Assembly (NCBI RefSeq): GCF_026626705.1
Contig: NZ_JAPNKC010000001.1
Coordinates: 2,294,001 to 2,358,000, forward strand
Length of the DNA: 64,000 bases
Origin: Pyxidicoccus sp. MSG2
GTDB taxonomy: Bacteria > Myxococcota > Myxococcia > Myxococcales > Myxococcaceae
Direction: 5' to 3'
Both the position numbers and the translations under genes were made by a program. Positions 23,900 through 33,232 of this stretch are shown here, piece after piece (the stretch's first letter is position 1; each line of letters begins with the position of its first letter). The notes beneath the pieces were generated by a model. That model saw only the letters and a list, made by a program, of their open reading frames with translations. It was not told the DNA's origin and ran no database searches.

Positions 23900-25675
23900 C
23901 TACTTCCGGGCGGCGGCGAGGATGTATTTCGGCAGCAGCTCCTCCCGGAACTTCTTCCACACCGGGAACTGGCTGTAGTTGCCGCCGGTGAACATCACGG
24001 TGAGGTCGAGCTCCGGGATGACCATGATGAACTGCCCGCCATTCCCTCCGGCCTCGTACTCGGAATAGACGCGGTCGCCCACCTTCAGCTCATGCCGCCA
24101 CCAGGCGTAGCCGTAGGTCCGGTCCGCGCGCATGACGGAGTGACGCGCGACGGAGCGCTCCACCCAGCGCTTGCTGACGACGCGGCGCCCGTTCCAGACG
24201 CCGCCCGACAGGTAGAGCTGCCCGAGCTTCAGCGCGTCCCGGGGACGCAGGTGGAAGCCACCGCCCAGGTACGCGTCACCGGCGGGCGTGAGGTTGAGGT
24301 GGTAGTTTCGCATCTGGAGCGGCGTCGCCAGCGAGCGCGCGAAGAAGTCCGGCAGCCACGTGCCCGTCGTGTTGCGCAGCACGCCGCCGAGCAGATTCAT
24401 TCCCGCGGAGCAGTACACGGCCTGCTCCGCGCCCGGCTCCCGCTCCATCGGCAGGTTCAGTGTGTACGTGTACCAGTCGGACTCCTGCTCCTGGAGCGTG
24501 TTCTCGTTGCCCGGCGAATCGCCGTTGTCATCGTCACACGCGAGCCCCGACGTCATCGTCATCAGGTGCTCCACCGTCAGGCGCGCCTTCCGCGGGTCGG
24601 GCGTGCCGGCGTCCTTGTAGTCGGGGAACAGCGAGTACACGGGCGTCTCCGGCGACAGGCGCGCGCCCTGGTCGATGGCGATGCCCACCAGCGCCGGCGC
24701 GAAGGTCTTCGCGGCGGAGCGGAGGTCATGCGGCCGCTCCTTGTCGTAACCGTGGAAGTACTCCTCGACGACGAGCTTCCCGTGGCGGGCGATGAGCAGC
24801 CCATGGATGAGGGGCGCGGACACGTCAGCGGGCTGGGCGTCGAGGATGCGCTGCACCAACTCGCGCACGGGACCTGTGTCCATGCCCACGTCCGAGAGCG
24901 ACGCGGTGGCCCAGCCGTCCTCCTCCGCGATGGGCTTGCGGTACGTGTACGGGCCCGGGGACGGCGTGCGCGGGTAGAGACTCACGGCCTGCTCCCTGTC
25001 GCGCCGGGTGAGGTCCAACGTGCCCAGGAACATGAAGGGCAGCGACAGCTTTCCGGCACGCGCGTCGTAGGTCCCCTCGAAGCGCGGGCCTCCCTCACGC
25101 GCGCTGACGAGCCGGACGGTGTCCCCCGTCATCGAGACACGGAACACGGGCTGCGGAGGGAAGTTCTTCTCCGGGTTGCGCATGATGGCCTGGACGGTGC
25201 CATCGGGCGCTTCCTGGACGACGAGGTAGAGCGTGAAGCGGTCCTCCATCGGCTTCACTGCGCCGCGCCAGACGCCCTTCTGCACGGCGCGCAATTCCAC
25301 GGGCGTGGCATAGCGGACGCCGCCCACGACGATGGCCCGCTGAATCCAGTGCCCCACGAAGCGCTTGCCGTCCGGCGTCAGCGCCCCCCGCAGCTCGCCC
25401 TGGCCTCCGGGCAAGACGACGGAGAGCACCTTCTGCTCCTCCCGGCCCGGAGCCTCGAAGCCGCCAATCCGGGCCAGCCACGCGCCGTTGTCCCGCAGGA
25501 GTGTCAGCTCGCCCTGGACCTCGGGACCGAAGACGCGCTCACCGCCCCAGATGCCGGCGAGCTGCTTCGCCGGGTCCGGGCTCGCGGGAGCCGCGGGCTG
25601 CGCCAGCCCCGTCCCGGACACGAGTGAAAACACCAACAGCGGAACCGCCAGACGGCGGTGGGCGTGAAGGAGCAT
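23900..25675 (-). CDS. Secreted serine hydrolase, beta-lactamase class C/esterase family
   Basis: 591 residues with a signal peptide to about residue 25. Residues 35-240 are a beta-rich N-terminal domain; about 265-591 is a class C beta-lactamase-like serine hydrolase with S320-A-A-K323, HLMTMTSGL at 370-378 and Y421-C-S in place of YxN, plus GGNGGQFIMVIPELDLTVMFT near the C-terminus. Enzymes of this group are mostly esterases or peptidases rather than antibiotic-resistance enzymes. A D-rich insertion after TSGL (ACDDDNGDS) could bind metal. Monocistronic. Confidence 0.88.
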   Translation of the reverse strand: MLLHAHRRLAVPLLVFSLVSGTGLAQPAAPASPDPAKQLAGIWGGERVFGPEVQGELTLLRDNGAWLARIGGFEAPGREEQKVLSVVLPGGQGELRGALTPDGKRFVGHWIQRAIVVGGVRYATPVELRAVQKGVWRGAVKPMEDRFTLYLVVQEAPDGTVQAIMRNPEKNFPPQPVFRVSMTGDTVRLVSAREGGPRFEGTYDARAGKLSLPFMFLGTLDLTRRDREQAVSLYPRTPSPGPYTYRKPIAEEDGWATASLSDVGMDTGPVRELVQRILDAQPADVSAPLIHGLLIARHGKLVVEEYFHGYDKERPHDLRSAAKTFAPALVGIAIDQGARLSPETPVYSLFPDYKDAGTPDPRKARLTVEHLMTMTSGLACDDDNGDSPGNENTLQEQESDWYTYTLNLPMEREPGAEQAVYCSAGMNLLGGVLRNTTGTWLPDFFARSLATPLQMRNYHLNLTPAGDAYLGGGFHLRPRDALKLGQLYLSGGVWNGRRVVSKRWVERSVARHSVMRADRTYGYAWWRHELKVGDRVYSEYEAGGNGGQFIMVIPELDLTVMFTGGNYSQFPVWKKFREELLPKYILAAARK

Positions 25676-25819
25676 GGCGGACGTCCTCGTGGGTGCAGGG
25701 CTCGGTGCTTGCCGCTCCGGGCCCTACGCACGGCACGAAGAACGATTGCTCTTGCAACTCACGCCACCTTCACCGGGCGCCTTGTCGCGCGAGAGGATGA
25801 CCGCGCTGTAGGAGCCGGG

Positions 25820-26578
25820 TCAGAACCGGAAGCTCTGGGCCACCGTGAGCAGCTGCTCCTCGTACTCCCCGTTATTGGCGAGACAGGCCTGCGTGGAGAC
25901 GATGTAGCCCCGCTGGTCCTTCACGGTGATGTACATGTGGCCCACGTGGGTGGCGTTCTTCACCACGAGCTCGCGACCGGGCAGCCCGCCCACGGTGGCC
26001 GGCTTGTCCTCGAGCACCTCCCAGTACTCGCTCTTTCCGTAGTCGTCGCGCTGCAACTGCACGTACGCGTCGAGCGAGTAGTCGTCCTTGCGCGAGCGCA
26101 TCACCCCCGCGTTGTCGAGGCACTTGGAGTTCCCCGTCCCCGACGGACGGATGCCCGCCACCTCGAAGCCGTCGATGTCGCGCTCGCGCCAGCCCTGGGG
26201 GTACTCGATGGAGAAGCCGTCGCCCTCGTAGCGGCCGCCCAACTCCGGGTCCTCGCCGAGCTTCAAGACGTAGCCGCGTACGGCCTCCGCGTTGCGCACG
26301 GTGAGGAAGCCCAGGCCGCCGAGCACCGCCAGCACCGCGAGGCTCGGCACCGGCCGCGTCACCAGGCTCCGGACCGCGAAGACGAGTCCCTGCACCGCGC
26401 CCACGACGAAGGCCAGCGCTCCGATGATGGCCAGCACGTAGAAGAACCGGCCCGTCACACTCGCGAGCCACAGGGTGAAGACGAAGAGAAGCGGCCCTCC
26501 GATGAGGGCAAAGAGGAAGCCCAGCGGGTGCTCGGGCTGCTTCTCGGGCGCGGCGGATTCAGGAGTCGAGTCGGACAT
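25820..26578 (-). CDS. Membrane protein with PsbP-like C-terminal domain
   Basis: 252 residues. An acidic N-terminus is followed by two or three transmembrane helices (about 19-40, 45-65, 80-96), then a soluble domain from about 117 starting GRYEGDGFSIEYPQGW, which looks like the PsbP/DUF1795 fold, and ending QLLTVAQSFRF. Such domains occur in membrane-attached lipoproteins of unknown role. No operon neighbours with a telling function. Confidence 0.65.
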   Translation of the reverse strand: MSDSTPESAAPEKQPEHPLGFLFALIGGPLLFVFTLWLASVTGRFFYVLAIIGALAFVVGAVQGLVFAVRSLVTRPVPSLAVLAVLGGLGFLTVRNAEAVRGYVLKLGEDPELGGRYEGDGFSIEYPQGWRERDIDGFEVAGIRPSGTGNSKCLDNAGVMRSRKDDYSLDAYVQLQRDDYGKSEYWEVLEDKPATVGGLPGRELVVKNATHVGHMYITVKDQRGYIVSTQACLANNGEYEEQLLTVAQSFRF

Positions 26579-26662
26579 GCACCCGAAACGCTAGAAGGCC
26601 GGGGGTGGTGGAAGCAACGCCGTCCCCCCCGGGTCTGCGGGCACTCACGGGGTTCGACACCG

Positions 26663-28951
26663 TCAGTCGGTGAACGTGTTGGGCTCCTTGCTGAAGCCCG
26701 CCTTCGCATGATGCGTCAACCGCTCGGAGCGGGAGGCCTGCTCGAGCGCGGCGATGACGGCCTTCTCGGCGTCCGCGGCCCAGTCCTTCACCTTGGCCGG
26801 GTCGACGCCCTTCTCGCTCACGTACTTCGCGAGCGCCTCCGAGGCCTTCTTCATTCCCGTGCCGGCGTTGACCGCGAGGTCGGTCATGATGGCGTTGCCA
26901 TACTCGCTGGTGACGACGTCCTTGAGCTTGATCTGCCCCTTGGCCGCCGCGCCCCTGGCATCCTTGCCAGTCACCGCCACCGGGTGGTTCCGGATGTCGG
27001 AGATCTTCCCCTGGTTGGCGAACTTGATTTGCGCCTGCTGCATCTCCGGGGCGGCGCCCGCGGCCATGAAGACGGCCGACAGCTTCACGTCGGTGCGGAT
27101 GGCCTCCGCCGCCTCGACGCCCTTGAGCACCGTGCCGTCACCCCGGGTGAGCACCACGCCCTTGTCGTCGATGCCGAGCCCATACCGGCCGAAGTGCTTC
27201 TCGTAGAGCGCCGAGTCGTTCTTCTTCAGGTCCCGCATGAACTCGGCCAGCGAGCCGTTGCCGCTCTTTCCCAGCGTCCACTGGGTGAAGCCCCAGGAGA
27301 CGCGCCCGATGTCCCAGGTGTTGACCTTGCTGAAGGTACCCTCCAGGCCCGAGATGGACGCCAGCACCTTCCGCCGGTCTTCGCTGATGCCGCTCTTCTC
27401 CAGCTGGGTGTCGACGTCCGTGCGTGAGTCGCCCTTGATGGCGCCTCCATCCAGCGCCTTCCATGAGTTCGTGTAGGCCGTCTCGCGGCCATCGCGCATC
27501 CGCACGGTGGTGCCGTCCACCGTGATGTCCGAGCGGGTCTGTGGCACGTCGACCATCGGCTGGTATGCGTCCACCCTCGCGAGCGCGGTGGCCTTGACGC
27601 TCTTCTCGGTGGCCTGGGCGGTGGTGAGCCGGGCGTTCGCCGCGTCGAGCTCGGTCTTCTGGGCGTTCTTGAGCGCCTCGGCCTCGACCGGGTCCTTGGG
27701 CACCTTCGCCTTCTGGTGCCGGGCCTTCAGCTTGCTGACCGCTTCCTCGGCATGCTTCACCTCCGCGCTCGCATGCTGGAGCTCGGGGTTCGAGCCGATG
27801 TGTGTCTTCAGCCACGCCTTGACCTTGTCGCCCTCGGCGGCGACCTTCTTGTCGGCGGCCTCGAGCTTCGCCTGTGCGGCCTTCTTCGCCGTGTCGGTGG
27901 TCGCCTTGTCGAGGGCCTGCTGCGCCTCGTTGCGCCCCTTCACGGCTTCCTTGAGCGGGTTGTAGACCTTCGCCTTCGGAGGCTTCCAGGTCGCGACGTT
28001 GATGGGAATCAACAGGTTGAGCTCGACGGCGTTCCCGCGCTTGATGGTGCCTTCGTCGTGCGAGGTCACCTTGATGCCGTCCAGGTTCTTCTGGATGTCG
28101 GCGGCCGAGGCCTTCGCCACGGCGGCGGCCTTCACCGGCGCCTGCACCGGAGCGGCGGGCCCCGTCGGGGCGGCAGGAGCGGTAGGAGCCGCTGTCACCG
28201 GCCTGTCGAGCGCCGCGAGGGCGCGCTTCAGGTCGGGCCCTTCCAGCTCGAGCTCGAGTGCGTCGCGCAGCGAGGTGCCGGTGAGCTTCTCGTACTTCTG
28301 CGCCACCTGCGGGAGCAGCGCCGGGTCCGTCCCCTCCAGGGCCTCGAAGACCGCGGCCTCGTCGGTGCCCCAGATGTCGTCCATCGCGGCCTTCAGCTTC
28401 GCCGCCGCCGTGTCCACCGGCCCGGCCGTCGCCTTGCTCTTCGTGGCCGAGGCGGACATCGGGTTGAACGAGAAGGCCTGATTGCCAGGCGGACGCCCGC
28501 GAATCTGGTCGGCCAGGCGCTTGAGCGTCGTACCCACCGCGCCATCCGAAATGGCCTTGAGGAGAAAGGCACGCTCGGCGCCGGCATCGGCCCGGGGCGA
28601 CGCCTTGGCGCTGACACCCGCCTTCGACAGCAGGGTCGACAACTCCTTCTGCTGGGCGGGGCTGAAACCGCTGATGGCCCGGGCCGCGACGCCAACGATG
28701 GGCGCGGAGAGCGCTCCGGACAACGCCTGCTGCAGCGCCTGACGGATGGGGCCTTCCGCGAAGGTGGCGAGCTGCTGTTCGAGCTTCTGCTGCGCCGGAG
28801 CCTTCGACACCGACGGGCGTGCGGCCTCCATCGACGAGTCGGGTCTGGCGGGGGCCGGGGCCGCAGCGGGCGCGGCAGTCTGCGTCGCCCGCGCCATGGG
28901 AGCATCGACCTTCGCGAGCTGCGGAGCGGGTGGGCGGGTGATCTTGACCAT
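26663..28951 (-). CDS. Large protein with annexin-like repeat and lysozyme-like C-terminal domain
   Basis: 762 residues from ATG 28951 (MVKITRPP), no signal peptide. An Ala/Pro-rich N-terminus and helical segment (50-150) are followed at about 184-248 by one annexin-type repeat: LKAAM, GTDE (195-198), then a Y/G-SLRD-ELEG-AL pattern. A long charged coiled-coil-like stretch (330-460) leads to a C-terminal domain (about 515-745) with ISGLEG (candidate catalytic E537), TWDIGRVSWGFTQWT and FGRYGLGID, reminiscent of lysozyme-like glycosidases. Absence of a signal peptide suggests release by lysis or by a contractile or type VI-like device. Family assignment is by motif only. Confidence 0.6.
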   Translation of the reverse strand: MVKITRPPAPQLAKVDAPMARATQTAAPAAAPAPARPDSSMEAARPSVSKAPAQQKLEQQLATFAEGPIRQALQQALSGALSAPIVGVAARAISGFSPAQQKELSTLLSKAGVSAKASPRADAGAERAFLLKAISDGAVGTTLKRLADQIRGRPPGNQAFSFNPMSASATKSKATAGPVDTAAAKLKAAMDDIWGTDEAAVFEALEGTDPALLPQVAQKYEKLTGTSLRDALELELEGPDLKRALAALDRPVTAAPTAPAAPTGPAAPVQAPVKAAAVAKASAADIQKNLDGIKVTSHDEGTIKRGNAVELNLLIPINVATWKPPKAKVYNPLKEAVKGRNEAQQALDKATTDTAKKAAQAKLEAADKKVAAEGDKVKAWLKTHIGSNPELQHASAEVKHAEEAVSKLKARHQKAKVPKDPVEAEALKNAQKTELDAANARLTTAQATEKSVKATALARVDAYQPMVDVPQTRSDITVDGTTVRMRDGRETAYTNSWKALDGGAIKGDSRTDVDTQLEKSGISEDRRKVLASISGLEGTFSKVNTWDIGRVSWGFTQWTLGKSGNGSLAEFMRDLKKNDSALYEKHFGRYGLGIDDKGVVLTRGDGTVLKGVEAAEAIRTDVKLSAVFMAAGAAPEMQQAQIKFANQGKISDIRNHPVAVTGKDARGAAAKGQIKLKDVVTSEYGNAIMTDLAVNAGTGMKKASEALAKYVSEKGVDPAKVKDWAADAEKAVIAALEQASRSERLTHHAKAGFSKEPNTFTD

Positions 28952-29018
28952 GCCCCCAAAGCCTAGACCAACGCCTGCGCGCCTCGAAAATCCCCCGGGA
29001 GGCCTCCCCATCCACTGC

Positions 29019-30665
29019 CTACTGCCCTGCTCGGATGATTTCAGCCATGGACCGCTCCGCCAGCGCGGTGATGGTCAGTGAGGGGTTGACCGTCCCGGTG
29101 CTGCCGGGAACCGCCGCGCCGTCGACGACGTAGAGGTGCGTGTAGCCCTTCACGCGACCGCAGGCGTCGGTGGCCGCCCCCAGCACCGCGCCGCCGAGGG
29201 GGTGGGCCGTGAAGGAGGCGTTGACGTCAGGGGCCAGGATGGGGACGCCGACCTGCGTGCCGCTGGCGGCGGCGATGCGGTTGTTGACGACACGCAGCGC
29301 GGCCACGGCGTTGTCGTTGCCCTGGCTCGGCCAGTCGAGCACCACCTTCTGGCGGGTGCTGTCGTAGCGGAAGCTCCCGCGCTGGGAGTCCAGGGCCATG
29401 CCGAGCGTGCCAATCAACCCCGGGTTGGCCGGCAGGTTGGGGACGTACCAGTTCTCCAGCGTGACGGGCATCCCACCCTCATCGAGGATGCGCGAGGCAC
29501 ACGGCGAGCCCTGGTTGAATCCTTCGAGACTCGAGAACGAGCGGGCTATCGCCGCGTCTCCGTTCGAGCCCCAGCCGGCGCCGATGCTCTCGTCGAGGTC
29601 GGGCAGCGCGCCGGTGTCGCGCGCCGCGACGAGCAACTCGCTGGTGCCGATGGAGCCCGCGCCCAGGAACAGCCGGTCAGCCGTCAGGGTGCGCTTGCGG
29701 AGCACCGTGCCATTCGGAGCGATGACGTCGACCTGTACCCAATAGCGGCCGTCCACCTCGCGGCCGATGGCGGTGACGCGGTGACCAGGGTGGATGCTCA
29801 CCCTGCCGGTGGCCTCGGCCTGGGGGAGGTAGTTCTGCCCGAGGTCGTACTTGGCCCCGTTCGCATTGCCGAAGGTGCTCTCCCCGATGATGGCGGAGGG
29901 GCGCGACCTTCCAGTCAGCTCGCTCCGCACGACCTCCCACTGGAAGATGGAGTCGATGCGCTGCGGGGTGTAGCCCGCCTGGGTGACGTGGGTGTCCCAG
30001 AGCCGGGAGTGTCCGAAGGGAGCGCTCTGGTACACATCCGACGGCATGGGGGAGACGCCGAGCATCTGGCGGGCGAGCGGGTAGTAGCGCCGGTCCATCT
30101 CCTCGTAGCTCACGACGCCCTGGAAGACCTGGTCGAAGAAGCGCTGCTCGGGCTGCACCATCGCCCCGGTGAAGACGACCGAGCCGCCGCCCACGGCGGC
30201 TCCACGCCAGACCTTGATGTGCTCATAGTCGGTGACGTCGAGCACGCCGCCGAAGGAGTCGACCGGCCGGGTGATGCCGTCGAATCCCGTGAAGCTCTTC
30301 CTGAACCACACGGCCCGGCCGTCGAGCAGCGATTCAGAGGAGAAGCTCTGCCGCCACGGGTCTCTCGGCCAGCGCGAGCCACGCTCCAGCATGGTGACCT
30401 GCACGCCCGCCTGCCCGAGCCGCAGCGCCGCCACGGCCGCACCGAAGCCCGTGCCAATCACGAGGGCCTCGGAGTGCGAGGGCGCGCTGGGCAGCGCCCG
30501 GAAGATCTCCGGCACCACGAGCCGGTACGCGAGCTCGTTGAGCGAGCTCACCGGGGGAGAGGCCTCGGCGGCATGCGCCACGCCGGCCCCGAAGAGGGAG
30601 GAGCCCGTGCCAGTCACCGCCCCCAGGGCTCCGAGCTTGAGCAGGCTGCGTCGCGAGATGTTCAT
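29019..30665 (-). CDS. Cholesterol oxidase-like GMC flavoenzyme, Tat-exported
   Basis: 548 residues. Twin-arginine signal SRRSLLKLG at 4-12. FAD-binding GxGxxG at VIGTGFGAAVAALRLG (69-84) ending in E94. GMC-type closing region with H488 in HPLGG and N527 in TVNPSLT, the positions of the catalytic His and Asn in Streptomyces cholesterol oxidase. The enzyme would oxidise a 3-hydroxysterol, making the ketone and H2O2, outside the cytoplasmic membrane. Length and Tat export match the actinobacterial enzyme. A different secondary-alcohol substrate is possible. Confidence 0.87.
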   Translation of the reverse strand: MNISRRSLLKLGALGAVTGTGSSLFGAGVAHAAEASPPVSSLNELAYRLVVPEIFRALPSAPSHSEALVIGTGFGAAVAALRLGQAGVQVTMLERGSRWPRDPWRQSFSSESLLDGRAVWFRKSFTGFDGITRPVDSFGGVLDVTDYEHIKVWRGAAVGGGSVVFTGAMVQPEQRFFDQVFQGVVSYEEMDRRYYPLARQMLGVSPMPSDVYQSAPFGHSRLWDTHVTQAGYTPQRIDSIFQWEVVRSELTGRSRPSAIIGESTFGNANGAKYDLGQNYLPQAEATGRVSIHPGHRVTAIGREVDGRYWVQVDVIAPNGTVLRKRTLTADRLFLGAGSIGTSELLVAARDTGALPDLDESIGAGWGSNGDAAIARSFSSLEGFNQGSPCASRILDEGGMPVTLENWYVPNLPANPGLIGTLGMALDSQRGSFRYDSTRQKVVLDWPSQGNDNAVAALRVVNNRIAAASGTQVGVPILAPDVNASFTAHPLGGAVLGAATDACGRVKGYTHLYVVDGAAVPGSTGTVNPSLTITALAERSMAEIIRAGQ

Positions 30666-31135
30666 GCGTCTCCCCTTCCAGCGCGTGGGCGGCGACCTTC
30701 CGCCGGATGGGAGGAATTGTCAGCGGCCCGCGGTCCTGGATCTGCCCCGCGCCGCCCTCCCCTACGGCTGCGCGGGGCGTCCCTCGGGCACGAGGGAGCT
30801 GCCACACTCGTTGGCCCCCCCTCCGTCGCCGAGCTGGAGTCGCTCGACCTGGGCGCCCCCCGGCGCATGCGCTTCGGCATCACCCGAGGAGGGGACACCG
30901 TGAAGCGCCGGCTCGACAGGCCACGCGCCCTCCCCCTCCACCGCAATGCAGTCGAGGAGCGCGAGGAGCCGCTCTTCGACGGGGATGGACCCGTCGTCGA
31001 CCGGAAGCTCGCCGCGGGCCCTCAACCGACCGCGAGGCGGGCCCGGCGTCCTCGGCCCGCGAAGCTGCCCCTGAGTCCGAATCATCCGCCCGGTCCTCAG
31101 CCTCCGCCGTGAGCGGAGGCGTGCCGCACGGGGCC
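30666..31135. other. 470-base region between the flavoenzyme and the Kelch lipoprotein
   Basis: The region holds the flavoenzyme promoter at its left end and one weak plus-strand reading frame (30867-31112). No repeats or RNA genes were noticed. Confidence 0.5.
30867..31112 (+). CDS. Possible small plus-strand gene, unknown product
   Basis: Frame starting MRFGITRGGDTVKRR; a GTG at 30900 with GAGGAGGGG 5 bases upstream would give a 70-residue version. Codons end mostly in G or C at the start of the frame and less so near the end. The product is basic and proline-rich with no family, signal peptide or helix. It could be chance in GC-rich DNA or a decayed gene. Confidence 0.25.
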   Translation: MRFGITRGGDTVKRRLDRPRALPLHRNAVEEREEPLFDGDGPVVDRKLAAGPQPTARRARRPRPAKLPLSPNHPPGPQPPP

Positions 31136-32458
31136 TCATGGCGCGACCGTGGGCGGCTTCCAGATGAAGACGTTCCGCCGGGTGCTGTTCGCGACGACGA
31201 ACACGTTGCGCGCGGGGCTGTAGCGGAACCGGCCATAGGTGCCATTCGAGGCCGGTGGTCCCGGGTCGTCGCCCGTGCCGGTGACCTCCACCCACTTCCC
31301 GGTCTGCAGGTCGAGAATCGCCAGCCTGCGCCCGCCTGGATACGCCACGAACCGGTCGAGCACCGGCGAGTACGCGAGTCCGGGTGCCCCGCCCACCGGC
31401 GAGCTCAGGCCCGTGGTGGCGACGGTGGCGTGCGTCTTGCCGGGCGCGCTCAGCGCATAGGTCGACACGGTGGCGCCCTCGCGGACCAGCGCGAGGACGT
31501 TGCGCTTCGTGTCCACGGCGGCGCCCGCGTAGTAGTAGCCCTCGCCGTTCGGAGCGTGTGCGGTCCATGTGTCGGCGACCGGGTCGTACTCGTGGAGCTT
31601 CCGCGAGCCGATGTACCAGAGGTGCCCCCGCGCATCGGCGGCGCTCGCGCCGTAGTCGATGACCGGATTGTTCGCGCCGCGCACCCACCGCGCGGTCGCG
31701 AAGTCGAAGCCCAGCACCAACTGCGAGCCCGTCTGGCCGCTGGGATAGGTCCCCACGGAGCCCAGCACGTAGAAGCGACCCGTCGCCTCGCTGAAGGCGA
31801 TGTTGCCGTAGGTGTGCGCACTGCGCGGCTGCTGCACATCCAACTGCGAGCGGATGCTCGTGTCCTCGCAGAGCTCCGAACGGACGTAGCCGGTGGACCC
31901 CAGTCCCGCATCGGGAATGTCCAGCGAGGTAACGGAGGGGTACAGGCCGCACGACTCCACCCGCTTGTCGCGCATCACCGGCGTGACGCTGTTGCCCGTC
32001 ATGCCCGAGGGCAGCTCCGTCCACCGCTTCCACATCATCGACGCGAGGTCGAAGGTGAACACGTTGTTGTACGGCGAGTCGTCATGCCCACCGCCCCAGA
32101 CGACCAGGCGGTCGCGAAGCGAGTCGTACGCGCCGCCGCTCCACGCAATCATCACCGCTTCACACGGGTAGCTGGAGTACGGCTGGGGACAGACATCCGC
32201 CATCTGCGTGTTCGGCAGCTCCTTCCAGGAGCCCTCGGGCATGGCGGCGATGATGGCGTCTATCGGCCCGGGCTCGACTCCGCCCGCGTCGGGCACACCG
32301 CTGTCGGCGCCGTCTCCTCCATCCACGCCAGTCCCGGCGTCACCTCCCCCGTCACCCGGGAGAGGCACCTCGGCCGACTCACTCCTGCCGCAACCCGGGG
32401 CAACGAGAGCCCAGAGAAGGGCCGACAACGGGACGACACTACGAAGGGTTCGTTGCAT
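31136..32458 (-). CDS. Kelch-type beta-propeller lipoprotein
   Basis: 440 residues. Lipobox VAPGC near residue 23, an Asp/Gly/Pro-rich linker (26-62), then a beta-propeller-like domain of repeated motifs such as DRLVVWGGGHDDSPYNNVFTFDL, GRFYVLGSVG and HLWYIGSRKLHEYDPVADTW. Kelch/galactose-oxidase-like propellers bind proteins or sugars; no copper-site residues of galactose oxidase are evident. Downstream of and co-directional with the short lipoprotein-like gene at 32519 (60 bases apart). Likely a surface protein. Confidence 0.82.
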   Translation of the reverse strand: MQRTLRSVVPLSALLWALVAPGCGRSESAEVPLPGDGGGDAGTGVDGGDGADSGVPDAGGVEPGPIDAIIAAMPEGSWKELPNTQMADVCPQPYSSYPCEAVMIAWSGGAYDSLRDRLVVWGGGHDDSPYNNVFTFDLASMMWKRWTELPSGMTGNSVTPVMRDKRVESCGLYPSVTSLDIPDAGLGSTGYVRSELCEDTSIRSQLDVQQPRSAHTYGNIAFSEATGRFYVLGSVGTYPSGQTGSQLVLGFDFATARWVRGANNPVIDYGASAADARGHLWYIGSRKLHEYDPVADTWTAHAPNGEGYYYAGAAVDTKRNVLALVREGATVSTYALSAPGKTHATVATTGLSSPVGGAPGLAYSPVLDRFVAYPGGRRLAILDLQTGKWVEVTGTGDDPGPPASNGTYGRFRYSPARNVFVVANSTRRNVFIWKPPTVAP

Positions 32459-32518
32459 GTCTCATCCAGCGGGGACCGACGTGAACACAGCATCCGAGAT
32501 GTACGCGGGCGGGACGGT

Positions 32519-33076
32519 TCAGCCCCTCACGACGCCGTCGTAGACGCCGTAGCCACCGGGAATGAAGAAGTCCCTGCCCGGCTCCAGGCCGAAGGCCCGG
32601 ATGGCCGTCGCCACGATGTCCTGCGAGCGCGGCGCGCGCGTCACCCGCTGTCCGGACTCCTCCACCAGCGTCACCGGCGCGCCCATGGGCGAGCCGTTCA
32701 TCGTCCGATAGAAGACCGGCTGCTGCAGCGTCCGGTCGACGAAGGTGTCCACGAAGGCCCGCTGCGCGGCCGCGTCCTGCTCCGCGTATTCCGCGTCCGT
32801 CGGTGGAATGCCGCGCAGCGCGAGCGAGGCCCGCCGCAGCAGTCGGCTCGGCGCGAGGACGTCGCTTCGCTCGCCCGCGTCGGGGTTGTTCGTGGGCGGA
32901 GGCTCCACGCAGCCCGCGTCCTGCGAATCTCCGGGCGGCTCGACGGGCGAGTTGCCTCCGCCCGAACACCCCATCCAGACCACCAGGGGCAGGACCCACC
33001 ATAGAGGGCTCGGCGAGCGCACCGGTGCAGATGGCTCAAGCCGAGCGTTGAGACACATCGACATGCGCGGATTCAT
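32519..33076 (-). CDS. Probable secreted or lipid-anchored protein, unknown function
   Basis: 185 residues from ATG 33076; no clear Shine-Dalgarno, and ATGs at 33064 and 33058 are also possible. A long basic n-region precedes a hydrophobic stretch WWVLPLVVWMGC, a weak lipobox. After a Pro/Asp linker comes LAPSRLLRRASLALRGIPPTDAEY, which resembles the opening of the large cytochrome-linked proteins of Planctomycetes and Myxococcota (DUF1549/1592 type). The rest is only 100 residues, so this may be a truncated relative. Probably cotranscribed with the Kelch gene. Confidence 0.5.
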   Translation of the reverse strand: MNPRMSMCLNARLEPSAPVRSPSPLWWVLPLVVWMGCSGGGNSPVEPPGDSQDAGCVEPPPTNNPDAGERSDVLAPSRLLRRASLALRGIPPTDAEYAEQDAAAQRAFVDTFVDRTLQQPVFYRTMNGSPMGAPVTLVEESGQRVTRAPRSQDIVATAIRAFGLEPGRDFFIPGGYGVYDGVVRG

Positions 33077-33232
33077 TCAATCCGACAGAGCAACGCGCAT
33101 GCCGCGCACTCGCGGCGCTGGCGACAAGCGCGTCTCTCTCGGAGACAACACGCGCAGTGCGGGCGAAGAGAGCGGCGTCGACGGGGAATGCCCCCCACAC
33201 GTTGGGGCGCCTTCCCCTCAGATCCCACATCG

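Noticed and set aside
24092..25627. 511-residue plus-strand open frame
   Set aside because: Antisense to the serine hydrolase at 23900; Arg/His/Gln-rich.
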